DNA of 64,000 bases from contig JAFUVU010000027.1 of NCBI GenBank assembly GCA_017477465.1, forward strand, positions 1 through 64,000. Direction: 5' to 3'. Below are positions 41,458 through 51,400 of this stretch, piece by piece. The notes beneath the pieces are model-generated. The model was not told the DNA's origin. It did not search any database and saw only the letters and a list, made by a program, of their open reading frames with translations. The position numbers and the translations under genes were made by a program. Source of the stretch: Bacteroidales bacterium. Lineage in GTDB: Bacteria > Bacteroidota > Bacteroidia > Bacteroidales > UBA932. Positions within the stretch are counted from its first letter, which is position 1. Every line of letters starts with the position of its first letter.

Positions 41458-43806
41458 ATGAGAAAACATTATTTAATCCTCGCAGCTCTTGCAGCTGTCA
41501 TGACGGTTCTATCCTGCGAGAAAGAACCGAAAGGACCCGCGACTCCGGAAACGCCGGAAACTCCCGAAACTCCGGTTGACGAAAAGGTCTATTCCTTAGA
41601 CGCCACAGCTCCTGCTGATGCAGTAGCCGTTGACGGGACAAAGACGACAATGGTTGCTGCAGGAGAGAATGCCTATGCAGTAAACTGGGCCGATACCGAT
41701 GTCATCCGCGTAAACGGAACTGCCTCAACGGCCATTTCCGTCAATGCCTCCGACCCCAAGAAGGCTTCTTTCTCCTTCGATTCCGGCGTCACAGCCCCGT
41801 ATAAGAGCATTTATCCCTCCGCTGCATACAAGAGCGAAGGCGTCATTACTCTGCCCGCCTCACAGACCTACAAGGCCGGGACTTTCGACCCCGCTGCCGC
41901 CGTCATGGCCGGATACAGCGAGAGCGGCTCGCTTGCATTCAGCCACCTGATGGCATACCTTCTCATTACTCCCGAGAATAAAAGCGGCGAGAATATCAAA
42001 AGCATTACCCTCCGTTCAAGAGGGACAGAGCCGATGAGCGGCGATTTCAACGTCAGCTTCACGCCCTCCGTGTCGATGGCCGCGGCATCCTCTGACGGAG
42101 CAGCCGTCACCCTGAATTGTGGCGAAGGCATTGCCCCTGAGACTCCTGTCGTAATTGCCATTCCGGCCCAGAACTATGCCTCCGGTTTCACTGTAACTGT
42201 TACCGACGCTACCGACCGCACCACCACCCTCGCCTCCAAGAATGCTTTTGAAGCTACTGCCGGCAAGGTTTACCGCACCGCCCTTGACGTCTCCGAGGTA
42301 GGCATCTGGTCCGAGGCCGATTTCGAAGCCTTCGCCGCTGCCGCCAATGCAGGAGACTACTCCGCCTGGGTAGGCTCCGACGGTGACGTGGACCTGTTTG
42401 TGGATATTACAAGGGATGAAAACCTCACCTACATTGCCAGCTTTGACGGCACTTTCGAAGGAAACGACCATACCATCACTATTAACGAAAAGACTCGTCC
42501 CCTTTTCAACACACTCGCAGATGGAGCCATTGTCAAGAACCTGAAAACTGCTGGTACATATACCGGATTCGAGAATGCCGGTGAGCAGGCATTCGCCTCT
42601 TTTGCCAGTGTGAACCTTGGCACCATCCAGGACTGCACCAACGAGACCAGCGGCGACATCACTTCCACTTCTGCCGTCGCTTTCGGCGGCTTCGTGGGCC
42701 AGAATGGCGGCACCATCAAAGACTGTGTGAATAACGGAGACATTCTAATTACCCTATCCGGAAGTGGAACGAAGGTTTGCTACGGAGGCGGATTTGCAGC
42801 CTGGGGACATACTGTCAGTGGTGGACGTCCTGCCGACTCCTCCGTTTCTGGCACTTTCGATGGATGCGTTAATAACGGACGAGTAATTGTTAGCGTAACA
42901 AATAGCGCAACGCTGAGCAAATGTGGCATCGGCGGCATCTGCGGTGTTGTGATGCGTAATGATGTTCAGTTTATTAAATGTCAAAATAGCTCTACTGGGA
43001 CCGTTCAGCGCGTTGATGTGTATAATAGCGCGGGTAACAATAGCGCTGCCTCTGCGGTCGGTGGTATACTTGGACGCTGCGCATTCTGGCACGACAGTTC
43101 AACTGAAAATAATAAATGGCTGGACATGGACGGTGGATATGGTAATTATGCCATTTCTTTCGAGGACTGCGAAAATGCCGGTGAAGTTGTTAATTCTCTT
43201 CGTAGCGGCATGAACTTCTCAGCTGATGGATCAGAGAAAGGTAACAAAAGAGCGCCTACCGGAGGTATTGCTGGAGCGATTGTCGGACGCTTTGCTGAAG
43301 CAAGGCCCACTACTTTAACAAGATGTAAAAATACAGGCTCAGTCAAAGCCGGATATGCTCCAACTTGGAATCCTCACATCGTCGGAGGACTGATTGGTGA
43401 AGCACGCTGCGTAACGCTTACCAACTGCGAATCCACTGGAGAATTAGGGCCTAACGCAGTTAATAATATCACCGGCCCTGTCGGGGGATTTATTGGATTT
43501 GCCCTTATCGGGAAAAACGCTAATGATGTCATCTCCATCTCCGGCGGAAAAGCCAAACCGATTATTACAGTCTATAAGGGCGGCGTAAGTAATTATAGCT
43601 ACGGACTTGCTGTTGGCTGCATTAATGATCCTGATTCACCCATCCAAGGTTCAGTATCCATAAGCAATGTCGTATTTGGAGGATCAATTGAGTATAACAA
43701 GGCAGATGTAGGTGTGAATTCATCCAATTACAACACATACATTTGTAATAATGTCAACTATCCATCTTTCAAACCGACAGTTACTTCTTGCTCCTGGGAA
43801 AACTAA
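41458..43806 (+). CDS. Surface lipoprotein with fimbrillin-like domain and GLUG-type repeats
   Basis: The 782-residue lipoprotein (MTVLSC) has a TPETPETPETP linker, a fimbrillin-like domain (about 45-285) homologous to that of the preceding gene (LAFSHLMAYLLITPE, ITLRSRGTEPMSGDF), and a long beta-helix-like C-terminal half with GLUG-type repeats such as FGGFVGQNGGTIKDC. Repeat architecture and lipid anchor point to a cell-surface adhesin or glycan-binding role. From about 42.9 kb the codons become more AT-rich than in its neighbours, which may mark a recently exchanged repeat region. Confidence 0.75.
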   Translation: MRKHYLILAALAAVMTVLSCEKEPKGPATPETPETPETPVDEKVYSLDATAPADAVAVDGTKTTMVAAGENAYAVNWADTDVIRVNGTASTAISVNASDPKKASFSFDSGVTAPYKSIYPSAAYKSEGVITLPASQTYKAGTFDPAAAVMAGYSESGSLAFSHLMAYLLITPENKSGENIKSITLRSRGTEPMSGDFNVSFTPSVSMAAASSDGAAVTLNCGEGIAPETPVVIAIPAQNYASGFTVTVTDATDRTTTLASKNAFEATAGKVYRTALDVSEVGIWSEADFEAFAAAANAGDYSAWVGSDGDVDLFVDITRDENLTYIASFDGTFEGNDHTITINEKTRPLFNTLADGAIVKNLKTAGTYTGFENAGEQAFASFASVNLGTIQDCTNETSGDITSTSAVAFGGFVGQNGGTIKDCVNNGDILITLSGSGTKVCYGGGFAAWGHTVSGGRPADSSVSGTFDGCVNNGRVIVSVTNSATLSKCGIGGICGVVMRNDVQFIKCQNSSTGTVQRVDVYNSAGNNSAASAVGGILGRCAFWHDSSTENNKWLDMDGGYGNYAISFEDCENAGEVVNSLRSGMNFSADGSEKGNKRAPTGGIAGAIVGRFAEARPTTLTRCKNTGSVKAGYAPTWNPHIVGGLIGEARCVTLTNCESTGELGPNAVNNITGPVGGFIGFALIGKNANDVISISGGKAKPIITVYKGGVSNYSYGLAVGCINDPDSPIQGSVSISNVVFGGSIEYNKADVGVNSSNYNTYICNNVNYPSFKPTVTSCSWEN

Positions 43807-43808
43807 TT

Positions 43809-46800
43809 ATGACAAAGCATCTTACCGCAGTTCTTACGCTACTTGTGGTGATGGCACTGCCTTCCAGAGGGCAGAGCGGCGTAAAGGCGTGGGAGGGAAG
43901 CCTTTCCCTCCCCACCTACACCCGCGAAGCTCCCGAGACTGCACCCATCTTCGAACGGGACTGGTCCTACCAGCGCGCCCGCCGCAGCGTTTACCCTTAC
44001 GTTCTGGACGACAACATGACACGCAACCGGGTGGACAGCAGCTATCGCGCCGTTTTCCTGGAGAACGAGTACGTTCAGCTGTGCGTACTCCCGGATATCG
44101 GCGGAAGACTGTTCTATGCCATTGACAAAACCAACGGCTACGACATCTTCTACCACCAGCACGTGGTAAAGCCAGCCAACGTGGGCATGCTCGGTGCCTG
44201 GATTTCGGGCGGCGTGGAATGGAACGTCTTCCATCATCACCGCGCTACTACCAACATGACGGTCAACTGCCGTATCGGCAATGAACCCGACGGCGGGAAA
44301 ACCATCTGGATCGGCGAAACAGAACTGCGGCACAGGATGCAATGGGCCATCGGCATAACTCTGAGACCCGGAAAATCTTACATGGAAATCCGCGGGAGGC
44401 TCATCAATGCCACCCCGGATGACAATTCGTACCTGTACTGGTCCAACGTCTCCACCAAGGTTGACAGCACCTACCAGATAATCTTCCCGGAATCTACGGA
44501 TTTCGTCACCTTCCACTGCAAGAACTGGTTCGCACACTGGCCCGTAACGCACGAGCCTTTCAACGGCATGGACTTCTATAAGGACGGCGTGGACGCTTCA
44601 TGGTGGAAGAATCATTACATGTCCAACTCAATGTTCGTCCACGACCTCAAAGAGGATTTCGTGGCCGGATATGACCACGGACAGCATGCCGGGACCCTCC
44701 TCACGGCCGACCACAACATCTCCAAAGGCGGAAAATTCTGGCTCTGGGGCCCCAACTCCATGTGGGACACCAAAATCCTGACTGACAGCGACGGACACTA
44801 TATCGAACTCATGATGGGTGCCTATTCCGACAATCAGCCGGACTACAGTTGGAGCACGCCCGGCGAAACCAGGGAATTCACCCAGTATTTCTATGGCATC
44901 AGGGAACTCGGCGGAGTCAAGAAAGCGAGCCGGGAAGCGGCCCTCAACCTACAGCCCCTCGGTGGCGGACGCTATCTGGCCGGTGTAAATGCGACGTCAC
45001 GTAAAGACGTGACATTCAGCATCGACGCAGGCGGGAAAAACATCTTTAAGAAAAACTTGTCTGTCTCTCCGGCAACGCCTTGGGCCGATACTCTGGCCTT
45101 GGACGCTTCCTTAAATCCCTCGGAGCTGACCGTCAGCCTGCTCGAAGGTGACGACTGCCTCCTCCAATACACGCCCCGCGCCGACCGCTCCGACGGCAAG
45201 CCGCTCCCGCCCATCGTGGAACGTCCTGCCCGCCCCCGAGACATCGCCTCGACGGAAGAATGCTATCTGACCGGCCTTCGGAACCTCCAGTTCCATAATC
45301 CGTTCGTGGAGCCCGAAGACTATTTCCTGGAAGTGCTCCGCCGCGACCCTGACGACACCCGCGCCAACACGCAGATGGGCGTCCTATGCAGGAAACGTGG
45401 ATTATATGACGAGTCCGCCGCCTATCTCAGAAGAGCCCTTCGCCGTCTCACCCACGACTACACCCGTCCAAAGGACAGCGAAGCCCTCTACAATCTGGGG
45501 CTGGTCCTCAAGGCTCAGGGGAAAGAGGCCGAAGCCATGGACACCCTTTACCGGGCGGCATGGAACTATACTTACAATTCAGCCGCCAACTACGAACTCG
45601 CAACACTTTACCTCCGAAAAGGAGACAGGGAAAATGCGCGTATCCGGCTGAACGAGGCTATCCGATATAACGGCGCCAATCTGCGTGCCTTGGGGCTCCG
45701 TGCCACGCTCTCCCGTCTTGAAGGCGACCGAGTATCGGCCATGAAGGACATCGAGACTCTCCTTGCCGAGAATCCCCTGGATGCCAAAGCCACCTTCGAA
45801 AAGGACCTTCTAAGCGGCAGGCAAGACCACATTGCCCTCATGCGGGACGATCCGGAGCAGTATCTGGAGCTTGCCCTCGGATACCTCGACGCGGGATGCA
45901 AAGACGAGGCATTGTCTCTGCTTCGCTATATCGACGGTAAAACGGCCTATCCGAGCGTGAAAATGTGGATCGGCTATCTCACTGCCGACAAGGCTGCTTT
46001 CGAGCAGGCACTCTCGCTTCCCGTCACCGCATGCAATCCTTTCCGGCTTGAGACTCTCCCTGTGCTGGATATGGCAGCAAAGCTGTTCCCGGACAGCGCC
46101 AAACCGTGGTACTGGCGGGGCTGTCTGCTCTACAACAAGCAGCAGGACGCCGCAGCGGCCCAGTGGGAAACGGCCGTAAAGCTGGACCCGTCGATGGACC
46201 TTGCATGGCGTAACCTGGGATGGTATCACTGGCTATACAAAAAGGATTATGCCAAGGCCGCCCGTTGTTATCTCATGGCAGTGGCAATCGCCCCCGACAA
46301 AGCCCTGTATCTGGAAGAACAGGATCAGGTGCTGGAGGCGCTTGAAACCGCCCCCGAGGAACGCTTCAAAATCCTTCGGGAGCACCACGGGACTGCACTC
46401 AAACGCTACTATCCTCTGGCTTCGGAGGTCAAGACCGGCACTTTTGCCGGAGAGTATGATTATGTGCTGGACCTTCTCCGCAACTGCTACTTCCCTACCC
46501 GCGAAGGTGTCGCGAATTTCCATGACATCTATGTAGATGCCCTGCTGCTTGCCGGGCGGGATGCGCTGGACAAGGGAGATGCGCAGAAGGCTGTCGGCCT
46601 GTATAAAGAGGCCTTTACTTATCCGGTCAACCACCAGGTTTTCCTTGTCGATGAAAGGACGCCCAGGGATGCCGAGATTTATGTCGCACTTGCACGTGCG
46701 TACGAAATGATCTCGGACGATGAAAAGGCCCTTGAAAACTGGAAGGCTGCGGCAGCCGTCGATACCAAAAACACGGATTACCGCTACTGGAAGGCCATTG

Positions 46801-47078
46801 CGCTGAGACACCTTGGCGATAAAAAGGCCGCCAAAGAAATCTTCCGCGCTCTCGTCAAGGACGGGAAAGGACGTATGGTCAGCGACGTCGTCAATTTCTA
46901 CGGTGCGGAAGGGACAACCGGAGCCACAGTCGAGGGCATCAATGCCGCCGCAACATACACCCGCGCACTTGGTGAAAACGGTCTTGGACATCGGATGAGA
47001 GCACGGCGCTTGATGAAGAGAGTCCTGAAACTCAATCCGGCACATCTGGGTGCCAAAACTTTTGATTTCACAAAATAA
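43809..47078 (+). CDS. DUF5107 domain protein with C-terminal TPR array
   Basis: The 1089-residue protein has a signal peptide (HLTAVLTLLVVMALPSRGQ), a DUF5107 region (about 30-380; RLFYAIDKTNGYDIFYHQHV, GVEWNVFHHHR, LYWSNVSTKVD), and tetratricopeptide repeats over about 480-1085. The DUF5107 part resembles aldose-epimerase or GH-like beta-sandwich folds, so an enzyme or sugar-binding function is plausible. It starts two bases after the previous stop; an in-frame codon seven residues earlier would overlap it. The family is often in PULs but I know no proven activity. Confidence 0.82.
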   Translation: MTKHLTAVLTLLVVMALPSRGQSGVKAWEGSLSLPTYTREAPETAPIFERDWSYQRARRSVYPYVLDDNMTRNRVDSSYRAVFLENEYVQLCVLPDIGGRLFYAIDKTNGYDIFYHQHVVKPANVGMLGAWISGGVEWNVFHHHRATTNMTVNCRIGNEPDGGKTIWIGETELRHRMQWAIGITLRPGKSYMEIRGRLINATPDDNSYLYWSNVSTKVDSTYQIIFPESTDFVTFHCKNWFAHWPVTHEPFNGMDFYKDGVDASWWKNHYMSNSMFVHDLKEDFVAGYDHGQHAGTLLTADHNISKGGKFWLWGPNSMWDTKILTDSDGHYIELMMGAYSDNQPDYSWSTPGETREFTQYFYGIRELGGVKKASREAALNLQPLGGGRYLAGVNATSRKDVTFSIDAGGKNIFKKNLSVSPATPWADTLALDASLNPSELTVSLLEGDDCLLQYTPRADRSDGKPLPPIVERPARPRDIASTEECYLTGLRNLQFHNPFVEPEDYFLEVLRRDPDDTRANTQMGVLCRKRGLYDESAAYLRRALRRLTHDYTRPKDSEALYNLGLVLKAQGKEAEAMDTLYRAAWNYTYNSAANYELATLYLRKGDRENARIRLNEAIRYNGANLRALGLRATLSRLEGDRVSAMKDIETLLAENPLDAKATFEKDLLSGRQDHIALMRDDPEQYLELALGYLDAGCKDEALSLLRYIDGKTAYPSVKMWIGYLTADKAAFEQALSLPVTACNPFRLETLPVLDMAAKLFPDSAKPWYWRGCLLYNKQQDAAAAQWETAVKLDPSMDLAWRNLGWYHWLYKKDYAKAARCYLMAVAIAPDKALYLEEQDQVLEALETAPEERFKILREHHGTALKRYYPLASEVKTGTFAGEYDYVLDLLRNCYFPTREGVANFHDIYVDALLLAGRDALDKGDAQKAVGLYKEAFTYPVNHQVFLVDERTPRDAEIYVALARAYEMISDDEKALENWKAAAAVDTKNTDYRYWKAIALRHLGDKKAAKEIFRALVKDGKGRMVSDVVNFYGAEGTTGATVEGINAAATYTRALGENGLGHRMRARRLMKRVLKLNPAHLGAKTFDFTK

Positions 47079-48472
47079 TGAACATCTTATCCAGAGTTAT
47101 ACCTGCCCTCTTCGCCCTTGCACTCTTTGCAGGGGCAGAGGCACATGCAGGCGAGGTTATTGTCAATACGGGCAAAAAAGTTGGAACAATCAAGCCCATG
47201 CATGCCGTTAACAACGGCCCCGTCATTGCAAAGGCGAAGCAGAAAATCGGGAATTTCGATGCATACAAGGCTGCCCGCTTCCCTTTTGCAAGGACGCATG
47301 ATGCATCCTTCTATTGGCAACACACCGTGGATATCACAGAAATCTTCCCGGATTTCAATGCCGATGAGACAGATCCCGCATCCTACGATTTCAAGCTCAC
47401 GGACCTGTATCTTGCCAATATCCTGAAAAGCGGCACAAAAGTATTCTACCGCCTGGGACAAAGGATAGAATCGGCCGAAGTCAAATACGGAGTCCATCCC
47501 CCGAAAGACTATCAGAAATGGGCACGCATCTGCGAGCACATAATCCGCCATTTCAATGAAGGATGGGCCGATGGTCACCACATGGATATCCGGTACTGGG
47601 AAATATGGAACGAGGCCGATTTGGGCTCGGCCGACGGACGCTGGAAAAAGGGTATGTCTCCAAACTGGAACGGCTCGGAGGAAGACTATTTCAGGCTGTA
47701 CGACATAAGCTACAGGCATCTGAAAAAATGCTTCCCCGATCTGCAGTTCGGTGGCCCTGCCCTCTGCGGCGACGAAGCATGGTGCGAGCGTTTCCTCCGC
47801 TATGTGTCCCGGCATAAAGTCGGCCTTGACTTCTTTTCCTGGCATCTTTACACCTTGAATCCCGAGGAAATCCTTGCAAAGGGACAAAGGCTGCGCACCC
47901 TGTTGGACCGCTATGGATACGCTTCAACGCCCTCATTCCTTGACGAATGGAACTTTGTCACAGGATGGACCGATGATTTTCCGTACTCCCTCGAGGTCGT
48001 CGGCAACATCAAAGGTGCCGCATTTGTGTCGGCGGCCATGCAGGTCGCCCAAGACGGGCCGATTGACATGCTGATGTACTACGATGCCCGCCCTCGTACG
48101 GCCTTCAACGGATTGTTCGACTTCCGCACCATGACTCCCCTTCCCTCCTATTATGCCCTGTATGGCTGGAACAGATTATACGATCTGCAGGACCAGGTGG
48201 AGACTGTTGTGCAAGATATGCCGGGTGTGTATGCCACCGCAGCGTCAAAAGACGGAAAGACCGTTCTCCTTCTTTCCAGGTACTCCGGCGACAATAACGT
48301 CATCGCTCCATGCCTTGCAAAAATCAGCATCCCTGGGGCAAAAGACGGCACTGTCATCGCTCATGCCACCGACCGCTTCCACCTCTTCACGGAGATTCCC
48401 TTGGAAGTAAAAGACGGGCAGGTGGATCTCTGGCTGGAACCGGATTCGTTCTGGTATCTGTCCTTTGAATAA
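47078..48472 (+). CDS. GH39-like (clan GH-A) glycosidase
   Basis: The 464-residue protein has a signal peptide (FALALFAGAEAHA) and a TIM-barrel glycosidase core like GH39 beta-xylosidases. The acid/base Glu is in YWEIWNEADL near residue 180 and the likely nucleophile in FLDEWNF near residue 289. A C-terminal beta domain with LLLSRYSGDNN follows. Its TAATG junction with the DUF5107 gene indicates coupling. Substrates of GH39 include xylosides, arabinosides and iduronides, so specificity is open. Confidence 0.8.
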   Translation: MNILSRVIPALFALALFAGAEAHAGEVIVNTGKKVGTIKPMHAVNNGPVIAKAKQKIGNFDAYKAARFPFARTHDASFYWQHTVDITEIFPDFNADETDPASYDFKLTDLYLANILKSGTKVFYRLGQRIESAEVKYGVHPPKDYQKWARICEHIIRHFNEGWADGHHMDIRYWEIWNEADLGSADGRWKKGMSPNWNGSEEDYFRLYDISYRHLKKCFPDLQFGGPALCGDEAWCERFLRYVSRHKVGLDFFSWHLYTLNPEEILAKGQRLRTLLDRYGYASTPSFLDEWNFVTGWTDDFPYSLEVVGNIKGAAFVSAAMQVAQDGPIDMLMYYDARPRTAFNGLFDFRTMTPLPSYYALYGWNRLYDLQDQVETVVQDMPGVYATAASKDGKTVLLLSRYSGDNNVIAPCLAKISIPGAKDGTVIAHATDRFHLFTEIPLEVKDGQVDLWLEPDSFWYLSFE

Positions 48473-48494
48473 TCGGAGTTTTTTTGTACATTCG
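48464..48494 (+). promoter_or_regulatory. Promoter of the HTCS gene
   Basis: TTTG at 48464-48467, 19-base spacer, then TACATTCG (48487-48494), a near-consensus -7 box. The ATG follows at 48499. It would allow HTCS expression apart from the PUL genes upstream. Confidence 0.6.
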
Positions 48495-48498
48495 TTCG

Positions 48499-51400
48499 AT
48501 GATGAGGCGAACGATGCTAATATGGTTAATGATACTTCTTCCGGCCATCGCCATGGCGGAAGAAGTTCCGTCTTTCAATGCTTTCACGACATTAAACAAC
48601 CGGACCATCTCCGGCAGGGGCGGTATAACGGCCCTGTTTGAAGATTCCCGAGGATATATCTGGGCAGGGTCTTCAATCGGCCTGGAAAGATTTGACAGGA
48701 CAGGAAGCATCCATTATGGCAACAAGTCCCTCGGGATGGACTTCGGACAGGTCCACGCATTGGAAGAAGACCAGGACGGAAATATCTGGATAGGAACGGA
48801 TGCCGGCGTTTCCATCTACGATTACCGCATGGACCGGATCAGGGCCTTCAAATGCACAACGGCCGACGGCGTCTCCATCCACAACAAGACCAACAACATC
48901 CTCCGGGGACCGGATGGCCGGATTTGGCTGTCGGCAAACAACCAGGGGCTGTTTTCTTACGATCCGGCGCAGGACAAGCTCACGAATTATTTCATGCAGG
49001 GCGATTCGCTGACCCTCCCGGCCGGCATCCGCCGCTTCGCTTTCGACAAAGGCGGCGGTTTCTGGATCTCCCTGTATTATGCCGGATTCTACCACGCCAA
49101 CGCCACATTGGACGCCATCGAGGAAGTCAAAGTCCAGGAAAGCGAGTATTTTCAAGGCGACAACATCGACGGTATCGTCTGTTCTCCCCGGCAAAGTCAT
49201 ATCGTATATCTGGCATCGGCCCGGCACGGCCTCTGCGAAGTCGATACCAAGAACGGCACTGTCCGTGAAATTATCCCGTCCGACGGGCTGTCCATCCCCA
49301 CCTGCACCTTTCTGGAGAGCAATAGCGTAATCTGGATGGCCACCAGTCATGGTGTATTCCGCTATGACTTCAGCAGTGATACAAGCACCCAAATCTCCTC
49401 AGAAAAAAAACAAGCGTTCTCCCTTCACGACGACAACGTCAGCACGCTTATCATCGACAATGAAGGCGGCCTTTGGATTGGTGCTTCCAACGGAAACATC
49501 GACTATTCCGGCCCCTGCCAGCAAATATTCCATGCCATCACCGATTTCGCCGGCATTCCCAACAACAGTTTCACAGTGAACGGATTTGCCGAAGACGAGA
49601 ACGGCAAGCTTTGGATAACCACAAACAACGCGGGACTGTTCACCCTGGATGAAGACACCGCAGACCGCGCCTTCCCGGCGGCACAACTAAACCAGACCCT
49701 CGCGTCGCCTGTTTTTCAAGGGCAGAACCTATATCTGAGAACCGACAACGGTATGCTTCGTTACCGTAACGGACACATCTCCCCGATATACATTGCCCAG
49801 TCGGCAAGAGACAGCCGTGTTTTTGAAATATTCAAAATGTCTGACGGGCAGATACTCGCCACCAATACACAGGGACTGTTCCGCCTCGCCTCTTCCCCGC
49901 AGGCCCTGATACAGGAAGAAGAGTTCAGCGGCATTTTCATCAGACACCTGGCGGAAGACCGCAATGGAGTTCTCTGGCTAGCCACCGATGTCTCAGGCGT
50001 TTACACATACGATCTGGGCAGCAGAACAATCACCGGCCATTACATGAATGCCGAAGACGGATTCCGGAAAATTGCCAAGATTTTGGTGGACAGTCACAAT
50101 CGGATATGGGCATCCGCTTACAATACCGGACTCTATTGCTTCGACCCAGACAAAAAGCAGTTCGTCAGGGAGACATCTTTTCCGAGCAATCATATAATCT
50201 ATTCTTTTGTAGAAGACGACAACGGACGGTTCTGGCTGGCAACGGACGAAGGACTGGTATGCTGGAACCCTCAGACAAAAGTCAGCTTCTGCTATGGAAC
50301 AAGGGAAGGGCTCCCGGTCAAAGCATTCTGGGGCGACGCTTATAAAACCCGGAACGGAGACCTTTGCTTCGGCATCGACGGCGGTTTCCTCCGCTTCAAT
50401 CCAAACCGTATCAAGCATGACAGCAAAAATACATCTATCCGCCTGTCCAAGCTCACCGTCGGCGAAACGGACATCACCCCAATGGACGGGAGCGGCATTC
50501 TCGAGGAAAATATCGCGCTCACCAAGTCATTGACGCTGTCGTCCAGGCAGAATTCCTTCGGCTTTTCACTGTCAATCCTACGCGGCTCCTTGGAAGACAA
50601 TCATATCCAGTGCATGCTGTATCCCTACGAAAAACAGTGGCGGGATATCTCATACGACGGATTGGTCTATTATTACAACATCCCACCCGGAGAGTACAAA
50701 TTCAGGGCACGTACAGTCGGAGAGAATTTGGAGACCCATGCCACCAGTATGCCGCTCAAGATTCGAATCAGGCTTCCATTCTGGCTGTCTCCACTTGCAA
50801 TAATACTATATTTAAGCATGCTTGCCATTGTGGTCACCTTTATTTCGCGCACGCTGGTATCGAAGGCAAGAAGGAAAGAACAAGACAAACAGGAAGAAAT
50901 ACAAAAGCTTCAGGAGCAGCAGACTTATGAAGAAAAAATGCGTTTCTTCTCCAACGTAATCCACGAAATCAAGACCCCTCTAACGCTGATTCAGACGCCG
51001 CTGGAGCACATAATCAGTTCCAACAAAGTGAAGGACCGTCAGTTGCAAAAAGACCTGTCCGTCATTGGAAACGGTGCCGACTATATCAATACCCTGGTTA
51101 AAGAGCTGCTGGATTTCATCAGCGTGCAGCAGAACGGTTACGTACTGGAAAAGAAGAATCTGGACCTTCGTGAATCCCTCCGGCTGTCCTTGTCCAACTT
51201 CTCAGAACTGGCAAGGAAGCGTGGCCTGACAATCAAATTTGACGGGCCTGATACGCCGGTCTGGATTGCCGCCGACGCCTCCGCCCTGCAAAAAATACTG
51301 AATAACCTGATTCACAACGCTGTCAAATATGCAGCGTCCTATATCCATGTTATTCTGGCGCAGGAAGACGACAAGGTCGTTGTCCGTTTCGCAAATGACG

